From: Pontibacter rufus
GTDB lineage: Bacteria; Bacteroidota; Bacteroidia; Cytophagales; Hymenobacteraceae
Reading direction: 5' to 3'
NCBI RefSeq assembly: GCF_015694705.1
Contig: NZ_JADQDR010000004.1
Location: 124,001-188,000, forward strand
DNA: 64,000 nt
Shown here piece after piece: positions 8,326 to 19,011 of the stretch. The number at the start of each line of letters is the position of its first letter. Positions within the stretch are counted from its first letter, which is position 1. A model generated the notes under the pieces. That model worked only from the letters and a program-made list of their open reading frames with translations, made no database searches and was not told the origin of the DNA. A program made the position numbers and the translations under genes.

Positions 8326-8367
8326 GGTCTTATCTCTAAATTCAGCGTCTTATACAAAGCTATAAAA

Positions 8368-8407
8368 AATAAGAAAGCTTCTGCTGTATGGCAGAAGCTT
8401 TCTTATT
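8368..8407 (-). terminator. Terminator of htrA
   Basis: A 17-bp perfect stem (arms 8368-8384 and 8391-8407, loop TGTATG) lies 23 bases past the htrA stop. On the minus strand it is followed by a T-run. Confidence 0.9.
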
Positions 8408-8429
8408 CTCAGCAAAAGTTGCTTTCTAA

Positions 8430-9923
8430 TTATTTGCCAATAGGATAATAGGCTTTCAGGCCATCAGGGTATACCCCTTCAATATATACAACGCCATCTT
8501 CAAAATCCTCCAGGTATTTCTTCACATCTGAAGGTACATTTACCGGGTATTTGTCGATTTTGGTGATGATGAATCCATCTTTCATACCTGTATCGCGGAA
8601 CTCGCTGTTGCGGATGCCGGTAATTTTAGCGCCGCCTGTAATGCCCAGCTTATTCATTTCCTGCTTCGACAAAGGAGCAAATGTTGCACCATCAAATGTA
8701 ATGGCTTTGGCATTGCTTCGTTTCACCAGCTCGGTGCTGTTATTCAGGCTTTTCAGCGTTACGTTGGCTGAATGCTCCTTGCCGTCGCGCAGGTAAGTTA
8801 CTTTTACCTTATCGCCGGGACGGTAACGGGCTACCTGCTCCAGCAACTGCGACGAATGTGTTACAGCTACGCCATTAATTCCGGTCAGTACATCGCCTGC
8901 CTGCAGGCCGGCTTCTTTTGCACCGCTTTTATCCTCTACACCGGCAATGTATACGCCATTCAGCGTTTTCAGATCTTTATCTTTAGCCAAGGTAGCATCC
9001 ACCTCCTGAATAGTAGCACCCAGCAAAGCGCGCTGCACCTCGCCATACTTCAGCAGGTCGTCTACCACCTTGCTTACAATAGAAGATGGCACAGCAAAAG
9101 AATAACCGGCAAATGAGCCCGTTTGCGATGCAATGGCCGTGTTGATACCTACCAGGTCACCGTTCAGGTTCACCAAAGCACCACCGCTGTTGCCGGGGTT
9201 TACGGCAGCGTCAGTCTGTATAAAAGATTCGATACTAATGTCTCTGTTCTGATTGGTTCGCAGGATATTGATGTTACGCGCTTTGGCACTCACAATACCA
9301 GCTGTTACGGTAGAGTTCAGGTTCAGGGGGTTTCCTACAGCCAGTACCCATTCACCCACCTGTAAATCATCCGAATTTCCGTAACGGATGGTTGGCAGTT
9401 TGTCTTCATCTATTTTAATGAGTGCTATGTCGGTGGTTGGGTCAGCGCCAACCAGGGTAGCCTTGTACGTACGCTTGTCGTCGAGCACTACTTTAATTTC
9501 GTCTGCTTTGTCGATAACGTGGTTGTTGGTAACGATATAACCATTTGTAGCAATAATAACGCCTGAACCCGATGCCTCCTGTGGTCCGCGCGGTACGCGC
9601 TCACCAAATCCGTCGCCAAAGAAATCACGCAGGAATGGGTCCATGGGTGTGCGGTTATCCGCCGTTGCCTGTGCTGTATATGTAGTCATCACGTGCACCA
9701 CTGCAGGTGTAGCAACCTGCGCCGCTTTTACAAAATTAAGACCTTCGGGCACAATAACATTGCTGCTGCGCATGGCACTGGTGTAGCGAACCATGGGATA
9801 TTGCTGCCCGGTTACATCAGTGGTAATAATATTATCTTCCAGCAGCTTGTAACTGCCAACGGCCACACCGCCACCAAGTATGGCTGAAAGCGTTAAGCCT
9901 ACAATAAACTGTTTTGTCTTCAT
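8430..9923 (-). CDS. htrA: Periplasmic serine protease HtrA/DegP family
   Basis: A 497-residue Do-type protease with an N-terminal signal or anchor helix (FIVGLTLSAILGGGVAVGSY) and a trypsin-like domain. The catalytic triad is His in TNNHVID near residue 136, Asp in TTDIALIKID near 165 and Ser in NPGNSGGAL near 244. Two PDZ domains follow at about 275-370 and 400-490; the second (KLGITGGAKITGIRNSEFRDTGMKDGFIITKIDK) is degenerate. It degrades or refolds damaged envelope proteins. It stands alone between two hairpins and lies next to hsp20, with rseP elsewhere in the window, but I see no stress promoter. Confidence 0.95.
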   Translation of the reverse strand: MKTKQFIVGLTLSAILGGGVAVGSYKLLEDNIITTDVTGQQYPMVRYTSAMRSSNVIVPEGLNFVKAAQVATPAVVHVMTTYTAQATADNRTPMDPFLRDFFGDGFGERVPRGPQEASGSGVIIATNGYIVTNNHVIDKADEIKVVLDDKRTYKATLVGADPTTDIALIKIDEDKLPTIRYGNSDDLQVGEWVLAVGNPLNLNSTVTAGIVSAKARNINILRTNQNRDISIESFIQTDAAVNPGNSGGALVNLNGDLVGINTAIASQTGSFAGYSFAVPSSIVSKVVDDLLKYGEVQRALLGATIQEVDATLAKDKDLKTLNGVYIAGVEDKSGAKEAGLQAGDVLTGINGVAVTHSSQLLEQVARYRPGDKVKVTYLRDGKEHSANVTLKSLNNSTELVKRSNAKAITFDGATFAPLSKQEMNKLGITGGAKITGIRNSEFRDTGMKDGFIITKIDKYPVNVPSDVKKYLEDFEDGVVYIEGVYPDGLKAYYPIGK

Positions 9924-10062
9924 GAATTACCTAGAAATAAATTAAATTAAAAATATAATTGATGACCTATATACATTAAGAATAACGCTACTTAAGTATA
10001 CGGTAGTATGTGCTCATTCGATTGTAGATAAGGTTACATCTTTAAACTAATCAATAATAAAC

Positions 10063-10095
10063 AAAAAAGAGGCCAGAATGCCCGGCCTCTTTTTT
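10063..10095 (-). terminator. Terminator of hsp20
   Basis: A 12-bp stem (AAAAAAGAGGCC / GGCCTCTTTTTT) with a 9-base loop lies 20 bases after the Hsp20 stop, and the minus strand supplies a T-run. Confidence 0.85.
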
Positions 10096-10114
10096 TATTT
10101 ATCTGATTCTCTGC

Positions 10115-10618
10115 TTAGTGCTTGCCATCATCCGAAGTGGCAGAAACTTTTTTAGGCGCTGACTGGCCTTTCTTTTCTGTCTCAGCGGATGAGATATTTA
10201 TCCTGCGTTTCATTATTTTCTGTTCGTCTTTCGGAACAGTTACATGCAGTACACCATCGTTCAAATCAGCTTTAATCTTGTCCGGATTCACGTTGTCGGG
10301 CAGGTAGAAGGTTCGGGTGAAGGAACCATATTGGGTTTCAAGCATATGATAATGCTTGTTATCCTCTTTCTTCTCAAACTTACGCTCACCTGTAATCGTC
10401 AGCTTTCCTTCCTGAAAGTCTATATCGATATCCTCCTTCTTCACACCCGGCAATGCCAGCTCAATCTCAAAGCCTTTTTCTGTCTCGCTGGCGTCTACAT
10501 GGGGTGTAAAACCAGAAAAGTTTCTGGTGTTAACAGACTCATTAAAGAATCTGTCGAGCATTGAAGTGAATGTTTGCGGCATTGTTTCGTTGATGCCGTT
10601 ATACTTTGTAAGTGCCAT
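10115..10618 (-). CDS. Hsp20/alpha-crystallin small heat shock protein
   Basis: A 167-residue ATP-independent holdase chaperone. The alpha-crystallin domain spans about residues 37-140 and shows the family signatures EIELALPGVKKEDIDIDFQEGKLTI and LNDGVLHVTVPK; an IxI-like tail motif (INI) follows. The C-terminal extension is lysine/serine rich. An unusually good Shine-Dalgarno sequence (AAGGAGG, six bases before the ATG) precedes it, which is uncommon in this phylum and suggests high translation. It has its own terminator. Confidence 0.95.
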   Translation of the reverse strand: MALTKYNGINETMPQTFTSMLDRFFNESVNTRNFSGFTPHVDASETEKGFEIELALPGVKKEDIDIDFQEGKLTITGERKFEKKEDNKHYHMLETQYGSFTRTFYLPDNVNPDKIKADLNDGVLHVTVPKDEQKIMKRRINISSAETEKKGQSAPKKVSATSDDGKH

Positions 10619-10914
10619 AACTACCTCCTTGTCAAAAGTTGTTTAACATCTTATACACTTACACTATAGTAAAAAGTATACCAACCCGCTGCTCAAATGA
10701 AATAATGTCGCACTCTGCTTTTAAAATCACGCAATTACCCGAAAACTTGTCAGTTAAGTTTTGTCTGGTAAGTAAAACTGGCAGTGCTGCCTTACCTTCA
10801 AAGCTGTATCCTGGCTTTAGCCCGCACAAAGGCTGCTGTTTTGCATAGCCACTTGAAGTATAATTCTCCGTGCTGTTGCCCGATATCGAATAGCGGAACA
10901 TGAAGCGCGCCGCC

Positions 10915-12105
10915 TTATTCCGCCAGCTCCTGCAGGGCCACAAAGGCCATCAGCCCGATGCTTGTTTCGAGGGCTGCCTCGTCGATATCAAAAGTAGGCG
11001 TGTGTACCCCCGACGTAATGCCGCGCGCTTCGTTGCGGGTGCCAAGCCGGTAAAAGCAGGCCGGTACCTGCTGCGAATAATAGGCAAAATCCTCTGCGCC
11101 CATCCACAATTCCAGATCCACTACGTTTTCCGCACCCAGGTACGCTACTGCGGCAGCACGCGCGCGTTCCGTTAAAGCCGGATCATTTTTCAGGTATGGG
11201 TAACCATACTTTATGTCGATATCGCAGTGGCCGCCCATACTTTCACAAAGCCCTTCGGCCAGTTTCCGGATTTTCTGGTGCGCCTCTTTGCGCCATGCCT
11301 CGTCCATGGTCCTGAAAGTACCTTCCAGCTTCACCTCGTCCGGGATAACGTTGGTAGCGCCCTTGGCCTCAACTTTGCCGAACGACAATACCGTTGGGAC
11401 CTTGGGGCTGGCCCGGCGGCTTACAATCTGCTGCAGGGCTACTATCAGGTGCGATGCCATTAGTACCGGGTCTATGTTTGCCTCCGGCATGGCAGCGTGG
11501 CCGCCTTTACCTTTCACGGTAATATATATCTCATCGGCGCTGGCCATGTACATGCCGGCGCGAAAGCCTACCTTACCCGCAGGCAGCAACGGGAACACAT
11601 GCTGCCCGATAATGCCTGCCGGCGCCGGCTGCTGCAATACGCCTTCCTTAATCATGAGCGAAGCGCCTCCCGGAAACTTCTCCTCCCCAGGCTGAAACAC
11701 CAGTTTTATACTTCCTTCAAACTCGTGGCGCAACTCCTGCAGTATGCGCGCGGCGCCCAGCAGCGAGGCTGTATGCACATCGTGGCCGCAGGCATGCATC
11801 ACGCCCTCGTTTTTGGATTTATACGTTACCTCGTTTGCTTCCGTAATCGGCAGCGCATCCAGGTCAGCACGCAGCGCAATGGTTTTCTTCTCCGGATTTT
11901 TCCCTTCAATGAGCGCGACCAAACCCGTTCCGGCCATACTTACCGCCTGTATACCATAGCTTTCCAGCGCCTGCTTAACATAAGCCGCCGTGTTATGCTC
12001 CTCAAACGACAACTCGGGGTGGGCATGCAGGTGACGGCGCAGTTGCACTGTGCCGGAAGCGTAAGTATGGGCGAGTTGCTGTATTTTTTGTAATATCTGA
12101 GCCAT
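10915..12105 (-). CDS. M20-family amidohydrolase (N-acyl-amino acid hydrolase type)
   Basis: A 396-residue cytoplasmic metallo-amidohydrolase of the M20D group (hippurate/IAA-amino acid hydrolase like). It begins with the typical LRRHLHAHPELSFEE, then has the metal ligands in MHACGHDVHTA near residue 105, FQPGEE near 140 and the C-terminal GAEDFAYYSQQVPACFYRLG. The dimerisation lid lies roughly at 180-295. Members release amino acids from N-acyl conjugates. It is a paralogue of the secreted enzyme at 34.65 kb. There is no partner gene; substrate unknown. Confidence 0.93.
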   Translation of the reverse strand: MAQILQKIQQLAHTYASGTVQLRRHLHAHPELSFEEHNTAAYVKQALESYGIQAVSMAGTGLVALIEGKNPEKKTIALRADLDALPITEANEVTYKSKNEGVMHACGHDVHTASLLGAARILQELRHEFEGSIKLVFQPGEEKFPGGASLMIKEGVLQQPAPAGIIGQHVFPLLPAGKVGFRAGMYMASADEIYITVKGKGGHAAMPEANIDPVLMASHLIVALQQIVSRRASPKVPTVLSFGKVEAKGATNVIPDEVKLEGTFRTMDEAWRKEAHQKIRKLAEGLCESMGGHCDIDIKYGYPYLKNDPALTERARAAAVAYLGAENVVDLELWMGAEDFAYYSQQVPACFYRLGTRNEARGITSGVHTPTFDIDEAALETSIGLMAFVALQELAE

Positions 12106-12496
12106 GGTGTAAAAGTATGATTCGTTGATTTGGATGCCTAAGTGCTGTGCACAATTTTATAGTGCGATGTAGATAGGAGTGTATTCTATTTGTCTAAAGA
12201 TAAGTATTCCGGCAAAAGTATTAAGAGATAAGGTATAGACTTTTATACTTGCTGTATTTAATAATGGGGTATTAGATGAATGCCTGACCTGCTTCGTTCA
12301 TCTATGACTATTTAGAAGCTAGAAGCAAGAGAGACTTCAGCCTGTACTAGTTGCCTCATTTTCAATCCGCCTTATGAAGTTTTATAGCATGTTGGTGTAG
12401 GTACTTTGAATCAGCTGATTTTTGAAGCTCACGTACTGTAACAACCTAGCTTTGCAGATGCCTGCTTGCTTTGAATCATCGCTGTGCCTCCGGGCT
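12106..12496. other. Intergenic region, no gene seen
   Basis: A 391-bp AT-rich spacer between the M20 gene and the HepT toxin. It contains an 8-bp inverted repeat (TAGATGAA at 12273-12280, TTCATCTA at 12297-12304) and one TATACTT motif. Short open frames here have no convincing coding character. Confidence 0.5.
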
Positions 12497-12847
12497 TTAC
12501 TTTTCTTTATCCAGTATAGCTTCTATCTGGAGTTTGTTGTCCGGCAGATAATTTGTAGCGACATCCCAAAGTATTTCATAATCAACTCCAAAGTATTCGT
12601 GAGATACTTTGTTCCTTAGTAAGTACATCTCGGCCCATGGAACCTCTGGGTATTTATCCTTAACTTTTTGCGGTAAGTTTTTCGATGCTTCTCCAATAAT
12701 CTCAAAGTTTCTGACTACCGCATCTACTGTTTTATAATCTCTCTTAAAGTCAATAAAAGTATAGCCCTCTACGTATTCAGCAATACGGTTTATAGACACC
12801 AGAATATCTTCCAGATACATCCGATACGTTCTGCTGGCCTTTCTCAT
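12497..12847 (-). CDS. hepT: HepT-type ribonuclease toxin (DUF86)
   Basis: A 116-residue helical HEPN-domain protein. The RX4HXY catalytic motif is intact as RNKVSHEY near residues 78-85, which argues for an active RNase. HepT toxins are held inactive by AMPylation by the partner MntA on a tyrosine close to this motif. The ATG overlaps the stop of mntA in the sequence TAATG, so the two are translationally coupled. The toxin/antitoxin assignment rests on family knowledge; both genes keep their key residues. Confidence 0.9.
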   Translation of the reverse strand: MRKASRTYRMYLEDILVSINRIAEYVEGYTFIDFKRDYKTVDAVVRNFEIIGEASKNLPQKVKDKYPEVPWAEMYLLRNKVSHEYFGVDYEILWDVATNYLPDNKLQIEAILDKEK

Positions 12848-13137
12848 TAAACGTATTCAACCTGTTTCAAAATGCCGTCTTTAATCTGGTCTTTAAGGGC
12901 GTTTTTAGTAACCAAGTCTATTTTCCGGCCAAAGATTTTTTCAAGGTGAAGTTCCAGGGAGAAGAATTTCCACCCAATAGGTTTTTCCAATTCAACCAGT
13001 AAGTCAATGTCGCTGCTCTCATTGTATGATTCGTCAGAAAAAGACCCAAATAATCCGATTTCTTTAACTGCATAGTCTTTATAGAGTTCCGGTTTTAGCT
13101 CTTTCAGTTTGGAAAGGATATCTTGCTTTGTCATCAT
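12847..13137 (-). CDS. mntA: MntA-type minimal nucleotidyltransferase antitoxin
   Basis: A 96-residue minimal nucleotidyltransferase. The active-site signature GSX10DXD is exact: GSFSDESYNESSDID at about residues 30-44, with a further acidic strand LLVELE. In characterised pairs MntA adds AMP to HepT and neutralises it. It lies upstream of hepT with a one-base stop/start overlap. The alternative start MTKQ is one codon downstream. The pair probably forms a defence or stabilisation module. Confidence 0.9.
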   Translation of the reverse strand: MMTKQDILSKLKELKPELYKDYAVKEIGLFGSFSDESYNESSDIDLLVELEKPIGWKFFSLELHLEKIFGRKIDLVTKNALKDQIKDGILKQVEYV

Positions 13138-13231
13138 ATCTCGAGTATAGTTGGCAAGTATTTATTCTTCCAGTTCATCAATAAGTCCATAAAAAGATGT
13201 CCTCCCGCTAACAATAGTATAAGATTAAGCA

Positions 13232-13265
13232 TACGGTTATCTGTTGAAGACAACAGATAACCGTA
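13232..13265 (-). terminator. Hairpin after acs
   Basis: A 15-bp perfect inverted repeat (TACGGTTATCTGTTG / CAACAGATAACCGTA, loop AAGA) lies 25 bases past the acs stop. The T-tract is weak (TGCTTAATCTTATAC), so termination is likely but not certain. Confidence 0.65.
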
Positions 13266-13289
13266 ATTGCTCAGGCACAAGTATGCATC

Positions 13290-15188
<1,899 letters not shown>

Positions 15189-15259
15189 GGCGTAGGGTTG
15201 CTTTTTGGTTTATAGATTTTAAAGTAAGAAGCTGCGTTTATACTTGCTGCATGTATAAG

Positions 15260-15988
15260 CTACATATTTCGCACCGATACCAGCACTTCGTTATACTTGT
15301 GAGCGTGGTGCAGGAAGTTTACGATTTTGCGGCCCACTTCTTCCGGTGAGGCCAGTTCGTTGCGGGCTTTATACTGCCTGAACTTTTCTACGGTACTGAA
15401 TTTCTCTGCGTCACTTTCGCGGATATGTTCCTGCATGTCGGTATCTACCACGCCCGGCGAGAGCGCGTATACTTTTACGCCGGTACCGCGCTTGTCCTGC
15501 TCCAGCTGCACTGTTTGCGAGAGCATGTCAATGGCGGCTTTGGAAGCGCAGTAACTGGCCCAGCCATCAATCGGGTACTGGCCCGCGCCGGAGCTTACAT
15601 TCACAATTATCTTTTTGGCCGGATGTTGCCCGTATACTTGTAGAAACGTGTTCATCAGCATGGCAGGCACCACTACGTTTACATCAAACACAAATTCAAA
15701 GCGCTCGTTTGGCATATCCTCGCCTACATAGCCAATATCACCCAGCACACCCGCATTGTTGACAAGCACCAACTGCTCCGCCTCCGGGTATGGTAAAAAT
15801 ACTTTCTGCAGGTTATGCTCCACGGCAGCAATATCCGACAGATCAAGCGGCTGATGGCGATAGTTGAGGTGTTGTATGCTACTGGTCCGCGACACGCCTA
15901 CTACGTGGTTTCCCGCGTCTTTCAACAGCTCCTCAGCAATGGCTTTGCCGATACCTTTGCTCGCCCCAGTGATGATGTAGATGTTCAC
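15260..15988 (-). CDS. Short-chain dehydrogenase/reductase
   Basis: A 242-residue classical SDR. It has the Rossmann motif TGASKGIG at residues 7-14, NNAG near 85 and the active-site YCASK near 147. The GTG at 15988 gives a normal SDR start (VNIYIITGASKG). A longer open frame reaches 16153 but would translate through the hslU terminator, so I reject the extension. The substrate cannot be told; the closest pattern is the sepiapterin reductase/YwfD-like group that often acts on carbonyls. There is no operon partner. Confidence 0.88.
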   Translation of the reverse strand: MNIYIITGASKGIGKAIAEELLKDAGNHVVGVSRTSSIQHLNYRHQPLDLSDIAAVEHNLQKVFLPYPEAEQLVLVNNAGVLGDIGYVGEDMPNERFEFVFDVNVVVPAMLMNTFLQVYGQHPAKKIIVNVSSGAGQYPIDGWASYCASKAAIDMLSQTVQLEQDKRGTGVKVYALSPGVVDTDMQEHIRESDAEKFSTVEKFRQYKARNELASPEEVGRKIVNFLHHAHKYNEVLVSVRNM

Positions 15989-16098
15989 GTGTATAAAGTT
16001 AAAATTTATGTGTTTAGAGTTATAAGTTACGGATATGTCAGTTAGAAAGATTATACTGCGCAGCATCCCTACCCAAAGTATAAAACATCTGCCAAAAT

Positions 16099-16140
16099 AA
16101 AAAGCCGGTGCTCCTGCCTTAACAGAAACACCGGCTTTTT
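16099..16140 (-). terminator. Terminator of hslU
   Basis: A 12-bp stem (AAAAAGCCGGTG / CACCGGCTTTTT) with an 18-base loop lies 49 bases after the hslU stop and is followed by TTTATTTT on the minus strand. Confidence 0.85.
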
Positions 16141-16188
16141 GAAGTATAACCACCGCAAGTAAAAGCTGCTTTACACTTCCATCCGTAA

Positions 16189-17583
16189 TTAAAGTATGTA
16201 CTGGCTCAGATCACGGTTTTTCACCATGCCGCTTAGCTTCTCCTGTACCATAGCGCGATCTACCAGAATGTGGGCGTTGGCGCCTATTTTGTCCGGCACA
16301 TCGAACAGGATGTCGTTGAGCAGGCGGCTCATCACGGTGTGCAGGCGACGGGCACCGATGTTTTCCACTTCCGTATTCACCTCAAAAGCAATGGAAGCGA
16401 TTTCGTCCAGCGCTTCGTCGTTAAAAGCCAGCTCCACACCTTCGGAGGCCAGCAAAGCCACGTATTGTTTGGTAAGGGCGTTTTTCGGGAACTTCAGAAT
16501 CTGGTAGAAGTCGTCTTTGGTCAGGCTGTCGAGCTCCACGCGAATCGGGAAGCGGCCCTGCAACTCCGGGATCAGATCGGAAGGCTTGGCCACGTGGAAC
16601 GCGCCGGCAGCAATGAACAGAATATGGTCGGTGTTGATGATGCCATACTTGGTGTTCACCGCAGAGCCTTCCACAATCGGCAGCAGGTCGCGCTGCACCC
16701 CTTCGCGGCTCACGTCGGGTCCGCCACCGCCTTTTTTGCTGGAGCTGGCTACTTTGTCGATTTCGTCTATAAAAATAACGCCGGAGTTCTCGGCTTTAAA
16801 AATAGCTTCCTCCTTCACCTCGTCCATGTCGATGAGTTTGGATGCTTCTTCTTCCAGCAGGATTTTACGGGCTTCCGCGATAGTAACTTTGCGCTTTTTG
16901 GTTTTCTTGGGCATCATGCCGCTGATCATCTCCTGGATATTCATCATCGAGGCCTCGTCCATACCAGGCCCCATCACGCCCATGCCCGGCATGGCGCTTT
17001 GCTGAATCCGGATTTCGATGGTACGGTCTTCCAGGTCACCGTTGCGGATTTTCTCACGGAACTTCTCGCGGGTGCGCTCATTTAGTTCGTAATCCGTTTC
17101 CGGCATAGCGTTCGGGTGCGCTGTAACGCTGACGGGCGACGTATTGCGGCCCTGAATCGGCGGAATCAGTGCATCCAGGATGATGTCTTCCACCATTTCG
17201 GCAGCTTTCTGCTTCACTTCCTCTTTCTTGCGCGTCTTCACCATGTTCACCGACTGCTCCACCAGGTCGCGTACCATACTTTCTACGTCGCGGCCTACGT
17301 AGCCCACTTCGGTAAATTTAGAAGCCTCTACTTTCGTGAAAGGCGCATCGGCAATCTTGGCCAGGCGGCGGGCAATTTCTGTTTTACCCACACCGGTAGC
17401 GCCAATCATCAGGATGTTATTGGGCACAATTTCACGTTGCATGTTTTCATCGGCGTTCATGCGGCGCCAGCGATTGCGGAGCGCAATGGCTACGTTGCGT
17501 TTGGCGTCTTTTTGCCCGATGATGTATTTATCCAGCTCCGCTACAATCTGAGCTGGCGTTAAGGCTGCGATATTTTCTAACAT
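16189..17583 (-). CDS. hslU: ATP-dependent protease ATPase subunit HslU
   Basis: A 464-residue AAA+ unfoldase that feeds substrates to the HslV peptidase. Walker A GATGVGKT is at residues 61-68, Walker B VIFIDEIDK near 272, the I-domain lies roughly at 110-240 and includes the Met-rich insert GMGVMGPGMDEASMMN, and the C-terminal tail DLSQYIL matches the motif that docks on HslV. Length is typical. hslV, which often sits immediately upstream, is not found in this window, so it must lie elsewhere or be absent. It is monocistronic with a strong terminator. Confidence 0.97.
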   Translation of the reverse strand: MLENIAALTPAQIVAELDKYIIGQKDAKRNVAIALRNRWRRMNADENMQREIVPNNILMIGATGVGKTEIARRLAKIADAPFTKVEASKFTEVGYVGRDVESMVRDLVEQSVNMVKTRKKEEVKQKAAEMVEDIILDALIPPIQGRNTSPVSVTAHPNAMPETDYELNERTREKFREKIRNGDLEDRTIEIRIQQSAMPGMGVMGPGMDEASMMNIQEMISGMMPKKTKKRKVTIAEARKILLEEEASKLIDMDEVKEEAIFKAENSGVIFIDEIDKVASSSKKGGGGPDVSREGVQRDLLPIVEGSAVNTKYGIINTDHILFIAAGAFHVAKPSDLIPELQGRFPIRVELDSLTKDDFYQILKFPKNALTKQYVALLASEGVELAFNDEALDEIASIAFEVNTEVENIGARRLHTVMSRLLNDILFDVPDKIGANAHILVDRAMVQEKLSGMVKNRDLSQYIL

Positions 17584-17954
17584 TGTAATTCCCTTTGTTT
17601 AAAAATCATGTTTACTGCTGCTACAGTAACAACTTAAAAGTATACCTAAACTGTAGGCGTAATTACGTTAATCAATTGTTTATGCTTTAAGCTGGCTTTT
17701 CGCCTCGCCGGTTGGGTCTAAATTCCTGCTTCAAGTTTTCAACTTGGAGCTTACCTTAGCGCCAGTTTTCAACTGGCGTGTACTCTTTCGTATACTTTCG
17801 CCAGTTGAAAACCGGCCTCATTTTTACTCCAAGTTGAAAACTTGAGGTAGGAAAATGTTCTAAAACAATCCAGCAATGGAGCTTTAAATACAGCACTTCG
17901 GCAAATCATCTGCTGCGTCGCTCCTAAAGTATGTTAAAGTATAAAGTCTAATGT
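17584..17954. other. Intergenic region dominated by nested palindromes
   Basis: A 371-bp spacer between the hslU start and the porQ stop. It carries no gene that I can support. Its centre is a nested set of four palindromic units (17731-17845), described separately. A phrase CTCGCCGGTTGG near 17704 also occurs in the palindrome at 30427-30444. Confidence 0.6.
17731..17845. repeat. Nested REP-like palindromes
   Basis: Outer arms TCAAGTTTTCAACTTGGAG (17731-17749) and its exact reverse complement (17827-17845) enclose inner arms CGCCAGTTTTCAACTGGCG (17760-17778) and CGCCAGTTGAAAACCGGC (17799-17816). Each arm is itself a palindrome around TTC or GAA. The whole could form a cruciform DNA or a branched RNA. 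Confidence 0.85.
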
Positions 17955-18998
17955 CTAAGTCGCTTTCCTCTTCAGAAACGTGCGGGTGTTGGTACTAACG
18001 GTAATATAATGCGTTGCACCCGACGGATGAAAAAAGGCGCTGCTGTAGTCCAGTTCAAAACTCCGCACACGCAACATGGCTCCCACCGAAAATCCCGCGC
18101 CGCCTGCGTTGGTATCGAGGCGCAGCTCTTTACGCCGCAGGTGGTTATAACCGGCACGCACCTCAAAATTTTTGCTGAACACAAACTCGGCTCCTACCAC
18201 AAAATGGCGTGCAATCTTATCTCCCAGTGCTTTTTCCTCCTTCACTTCATTGCCGTTCCCGTCCAGCCCGCCTTTTGTGGCCGGGTCCAGGTATACGATG
18301 TCGAACTGGTAGAGGCGGTGCGCTGTGAACGAGAGCCGCACGGGCATGTGCTCCGGCTTGTAGCTCAGCCCCAGTTGCGCATCAAAAGGCATCGGCTGCC
18401 GCTTGCCGCCGTCGTAGGTTTTTACCTGGTAGCCCATATTCTTAAACGCCAGTCCCACAGTCAGGTCTTTCTCCGGATGTTTAAACACCACGCCTGCATC
18501 GGCCAGAATCCCAACCGCTTTGTAACCGGCTATACTCGATACCGCTACTTTGGCTGTAGCACCAATAGTAAAAGCCTCCACTTGCTGCGCATGCGTCAGG
18601 CTTAAAGTATAATCATTTACGCTGAAGCTGCCTTCTGCTGCTCCCGTGGCATCGCGCTGTACAAAATCGCCGTAATTGAGGTAGTTTATACCTGCTGCCC
18701 AACGGCCGTACTTCTCTGTATTAAACCCATAAACGACGCTGCTCTGCCTGATATCAGCCAGATAGCCTACATAAGCCAGGCTAAGCTGGTTGTCCATTGC
18801 TGCATGCAGCAGCGCCGGATTTGCCGCCACCATACTTACATCATGCGCGCCAGCCGTTACATTCACGCCCCCTAATGCCGCTTGTTTGGCGCTGCCGGGC
18901 AGCTCCAGAAAAGTAAAACCACGCTGCCCTCCTACCTGCGCCTGCGCCGTGAGCGAAAAGCCCCATAAGGTGCAAAGTATAAGGGCGGCAGTTTTCAT
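17955..18998 (-). CDS. porQ: Type IX secretion system protein PorQ
   Basis: A 347-residue outer-membrane beta-barrel protein of the PorV/PorQ family. The signal peptide is at residues 1-20 (ALILCTLWGFSLTAQAQ), followed by GGQRGFTFLELPGSAKQAALGGVNVTAGAHDVSMVAANPALL, the family hallmark. The rest is amphipathic strands ending in aromatic residues. In the type IX system PorQ works with PorZ/PorU-like partners in the cell-surface attachment complex. Its presence marks the organism as Bacteroidota. No other T9SS gene lies in the window. Confidence 0.9.
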   Translation of the reverse strand: MKTAALILCTLWGFSLTAQAQVGGQRGFTFLELPGSAKQAALGGVNVTAGAHDVSMVAANPALLHAAMDNQLSLAYVGYLADIRQSSVVYGFNTEKYGRWAAGINYLNYGDFVQRDATGAAEGSFSVNDYTLSLTHAQQVEAFTIGATAKVAVSSIAGYKAVGILADAGVVFKHPEKDLTVGLAFKNMGYQVKTYDGGKRQPMPFDAQLGLSYKPEHMPVRLSFTAHRLYQFDIVYLDPATKGGLDGNGNEVKEEKALGDKIARHFVVGAEFVFSKNFEVRAGYNHLRRKELRLDTNAGGAGFSVGAMLRVRSFELDYSSAFFHPSGATHYITVSTNTRTFLKRKAT

Positions 18999-19011
18999 GG
19001 GCTTTTCAATT

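Noticed and set aside
8355..8362. -7-like box (TAGCTTTG on the minus strand) upstream of the aldehyde dehydrogenase
   Set aside because: No -33 box at 19-20 bases, and it lies beside the htrA terminator, so the match may be chance.
10659..10943. 94-codon frame on the minus strand upstream of hsp20
   Set aside because: It overlaps the end of the M20 gene, has poor codon use and no similarity; the spacer looks like plain regulatory DNA.
15989..16153. N-terminal extension of the SDR frame
   Set aside because: It would be translated through the hslU terminator hairpin and lacks SDR similarity; the GTG at 15988 gives a normal start.
16270..17085. Open frame of 271 codons opposite hslU
   Set aside because: Antisense to hslU, no recognisable domain, and no ribosome binding or promoter signal.
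17731..17845. CRISPR-like repeat set
   Set aside because: The units are palindromic and arranged as nested inverted repeats, with unequal spacing and no spacers of constant length, so it is not a CRISPR array.
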